Positions 61,337 to 64,000 of a stretch of 64,000 bases of DNA are shown one piece after another (the stretch's first letter is position 1; every line of letters starts with the position of its first letter). The translations under genes were made by a program, and so were the position numbers. Source of the stretch: Myxococcales bacterium (lineage in GTDB: Bacteria > Myxococcota_A > Polyangia > Haliangiales > Haliangiaceae); assembly GCA_016720595.1 (NCBI GenBank), contig JADKKI010000020.1:120444-184443 (forward strand), read 5' to 3'. A model generated the notes under the pieces. That model made no database searches. It had not been told where the DNA came from and saw nothing but the letters and a program-made list of their open reading frames with translations.

Positions 61337-62006
61337 TCACGGGCGCACGCGCCAGGCGACGACCGCCGCGCCGATCACCACCCCCGCCGATCAGGCACAG
61401 GAGGCCCGTGAGCTGCTCGTTGTGGCTGCGCTCGAGCCGGCCCCTCGTAGTCGGTGAGCGATCCGTCGTCGTCGCCGAGCCGGTGGCCGTGGGACGAGCG
61501 TCCCTCCGCCGAGCGCGCGAGTGCCACGCCGCCGAGCGAGGAGGCCGGTGTACTCCGGTAGCCAGCGGTGGCGCTGGACGATCCGCGCGGGCGCTGGCGG
61601 CGGTGGCGGAGGTGGTGCGACCGGGGCGCGCGGGCCGCGCCGATCGCGCCGCTGCACGACCGTGACGCGATCGGGATCGGGGCCGGTCGCGAGGGGAACC
61701 TCGTAGTACTCGATCGCGAGCGCGAAGTGATCGAGGTTGAACTCTGCCTGGCCGAGCGCGAACAGCAGGTGGCGGCGCGGTGCGAAAGCTCTGTTAAAAA
61801 AAAAAGGCCCCTCCACGACGCAGGAGCTTGGCCTGCGCGTACTCGCCGCGCGAAAAGTGCGTAAGTGCGCGGGCGAAGAGGCTAGCGTCGGCCCCGCGAA
61901 AAAATCCGAGGCGCCTCAGGACTCTGGGCGGCACCTCGTCGCCGGCGATCACGGGCGACGTCGTCGCGACGAGGAGCGCGGCGATCGGGAAGGCGCCAAG
62001 GTGCAC
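61337..62006 (-). CDS. secreted TPR protein with C-terminal membrane helices (frameshifted)
   Basis: GTG at 62006 starts a signal peptide (V-H-L-G-A-F-P-I-A-A-L-L-V-A-T-T-S-P-V-I-A). A TPR follows (F-S-R-G-E-Y-A-Q-A-K-L-L; H-L-L-F-A-L-G-Q-A-E-F-N-L-D-H-F-A-L-A-I-E-Y-Y), then a Pro-rich stretch and two hydrophobic segments (L-P-E-Y-T-G-L-L-A; Q-L-T-G-L-L-C-L-I-G-G-G). An A10 run at about 61794-61803, odd for this genome, interrupts the TPR, and the last helix needs one G removed before the TGA at 61337. About 223 codons. Directly downstream of a kinase gene, as with other TPR proteins here. Confidence 0.6.
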
Positions 62007-62120
62007 GGCGTGGTGCGACGCGGCTTCGGCGTGGGCAAGATCGGTGGGCAGCACGAGGTTCGGGTTCCATTGTACGGGACCCGGCATCGGCCGCAGGATG
62101 GGCGATCCCACGCGCCGTAC

Positions 62121-63713
62121 CTAAATTTCGACACCGGCGTCGGGCGCGATCGCAGGCGTCACGCGCGACGGTGCGACGGCGCGGGCGCGGCGGATGGCGG
62201 TGGCCGCCGGATCGGCAGTTCTCCCGGCCGGCTCTGACCGGCGGCCCCGACTCTGTCGGGCAGCGGGCCCACGGTGCGGTGATCCTGACGGAGGCGGGCG
62301 ATCCCGGCGCAGGGCCCGGTGGATCGACGTGGGTGGGGCGGTCGCCGGCGCGATGGCAGGTGCCGACACCGACGCGGCGGGCGTCGACTCTGCCTCGGGC
62401 CTGCCGGCCGTCGACGTGACGCTGATCGCGATCGCGACGCCGAGGCCTGCGTAGCCGAGGAGGCCGAGCGCGCCAACGCACGCCGCGGGCGTCGGGGCCG
62501 CCGCGCGAACGCGTGGTGGTGGCGAGGCTCGGGGCCGAGGCGCGTTGACGTCGGGCGCGACGAACTGTGTGGTCGCGCCGAGCACCCTCCGGCGCCTATG
62601 GCCCGTCGAGAAGATCCGCGGGATCGCCGAACGTCGTAAGGAGGGGCACCTGGTCGAGATCGAGCGTAAAGCCTGGATCACCGCGACGAGTGAGGGCTCG
62701 TTCGCCGGTTTCGTGGACGAACGGCTCCGCGCGTCGCTTGGGCTCGAGCTCGATCCAGGCGCGCTGCGGATGCCGAAAGCCCCGCCTCCATCGTGCGTGC
62801 GATCCACCGTGCGCCGATGCCCACCCCCGCGGCGGCGGCGGTACCCGAGCCGATCGGCGAGCTCGCCCGGTGGTCGTCATCCGCGCCTCGGCCGCGGGGC
62901 GACGGCTCGAGAGCATGAGCGCGACGAGCTCGGGCGCGAGGGTTGTTCACGAGGGTGCGCGGGTCGGGGATCCGTCCCGACAGCACCTTGTGGAGCGAGG
63001 CGACGTCGTTGTCGGCCCAGAACAGCCGGCGGGCGGTGACCAGCTCGAACAGGATCACGCCGAGCGAGAACATATCCAGGCAAGGATCGGAACGCGTGAC
63101 CACGGCACTGCTCCAGCCATGTACGTCACCGTGCCGCGCATCGATCCCGACAGCGTCGACACCCGTGCGTCCTTCGCGATGCCGGGGTCCGAGACCTTGA
63201 CGGTGCCATCCGCTCCGAGCAGGACGTTGTTCGGCGAGACATCCCGGTGGACGAGCCCGAGGTCGGTGCCATCGAGTCGGGCGAGCTGATGCGCCTCAGA
63301 AGCCCACCCCCCACGTCGATCACGATCGAGATGGCGGCGCCGAGCGGCAGCTGGCGCACCGCGCCGGTCTCGGCGTCGGCGTGGGACTGCGTCTGCATCA
63401 CAGCGTGCGCAGCGACGCACCGTGGACGTACTGATCGCGAGGTAGTCGTACCCATCGTGCTGCCCCGCATCGAGCACGGCGACGAGGTTCGCGACGCAGC
63501 CGCCCACCGAGCTCGGCTTCGCGGCGCAGCGACGTGGCAACCGAGGCATCGTTGCGCAGGTGCTCGAGCGGGCCGCTTGATCACCACGGCACGCCGGAAG
63601 CCGCAGGCACGCCTGATGCGCGCGAGATCGATCCGCGCCGAGCCACCGGCGCCGATCGCCTTGGTGATCCGGTACGGGCCGACGAGCACGGCCTCGGCCG
63701 TCACGGCGCTCAT
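62121..63713 (-). CDS. Ser/Thr protein kinase with C-terminal membrane helix (multiple frameshifts)
   Basis: ATG at 63713. [16 protein letters not shown] gives the glycine loop, then [27 protein letters not shown] (DPG where DFG is expected; substitution or error), and in another frame [14 protein letters not shown] Pro-rich juxtamembrane region and one helix ([16 protein letters not shown]) lead to a short outer tail ending in D-A-G-V-E-I. About 530 codons. The reading frame changes at least five times. Confidence 0.75.
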
Positions 63714-64000
63714 GTGCGCGGCGCCCGTCCGCGTGAGGTGCGGGCGAGGTGGGCGTGCGCGGCGGGCGGGTGCCCTGTCAGGAGCCACGCACCGCTCGCT
63801 GCACCGCCCCGCCGCCCGCGTCCGCGCCTGCCTTCGACGAGGGCGCCGATCACCGAGCATGACTGCGACCAGCGCTGGGTCGCCGCGAGCGTGCCTGGTG
63901 GTGCCAGACCAGGGGCGCGCCGTGGGATAGCGCTGCTCGCGATCACGTGCGAGGGCGCGGCGTACGATCGCCGCGAGCGCGGGCGGATAGCCCGAGCGTC
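63714..64000 (-). CDS. C-terminal fragment of another Ser/Thr protein kinase (cut by window end)
   Basis: Reading leftward from the window end, one frame gives [26 protein letters not shown], the last conserved segment (subdomain XI) of bacterial Pkn-type kinases. The sequence then loses coding character through likely frame errors before the next kinase's start at 63713. It suggests two tandem kinases; the 3' end of this one is not defined. Confidence 0.5.

Overview
The window reads as chromosomal DNA of a high-GC, myxobacterium-like organism (phylum Myxococcota, probably near the Haliangiales/Kofleriaceae; this placement is inferred from gene content only). Pointers are at least six Ser/Thr protein kinases of the Pkn type, two sigma-54 activators, an AgmX/PglI-type gliding-motility protein, an Oar-like TonB-dependent receptor, a DUF1501 protein with c-type-cytochrome-like partners, and many secreted lipoproteins. 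No rRNA, tRNA, CRISPR array or classical transposase was found.

Layout. 1-16.5 kb: a sigma-54 activator cut by the window edge, a PHB-depolymerase-like lipoprotein, two kinases, a pair of TPR proteins, a shortened sigma-like gene, an unknown gene and a small double-glycine leader peptide (8.6 kb), then selO, peptide deformylase, a DODA-type dioxygenase and a class II glutamine amidotransferase. 18.4-21.8 kb: a Family 2A encapsulin operon made of the shell protein, a cysteine desulfurase with a long N-terminal cargo extension, and a rhodanese preceded by a palindromic operator-like cluster. 21.8-36 kb: a regulatory block with a kinase, a 1285-residue zinc-finger/kinase/WD40 protein coupled to a sigma factor, an orphan LuxR-type HTH protein, a hybrid histidine kinase and a methylmalonyl-CoA-mutase-type large subunit. 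36-41 kb: a FUSC transporter, a Nif3-like protein and an HNH endonuclease inside a 2-kb unit with terminal inverted repeats. 41-47 kb: a minus-strand operon combining an ABC transporter, a binding-protein-like/OmpA fusion and two helical proteins. 47-55 kb: TonB-dependent receptor, hisZ, purA and agmX. 55-64 kb: a DUF1501 operon, an FHA/sigma-54 activator, a VCBS lipoprotein, a TPR protein and two more kinases.

How the parts work together. The clearest functional unit is the encapsulin operon: a protein shell expected to enclose the desulfurase and store or pass on sulfane sulfur, with the rhodanese as likely sulfur acceptor. The 41-47 kb operon looks like an envelope device whose binding protein is held to the cell wall. 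The kinases, the sigma factor overlapping a kinase, and the phospho-relay protein describe a dense signalling layer.

Sequence quality matters. Single-base frameshifts interrupt recognisable genes at about 7.49, 32.24, 40.23, 52.04 and 53.88 kb, and from 55 kb onward nearly every gene changes frame several times, including at a 12-G run. purA, an essential gene, is among them, so most of these are probably sequencing or assembly errors. Coordinates given for frameshifted genes are spans, not clean reading frames.
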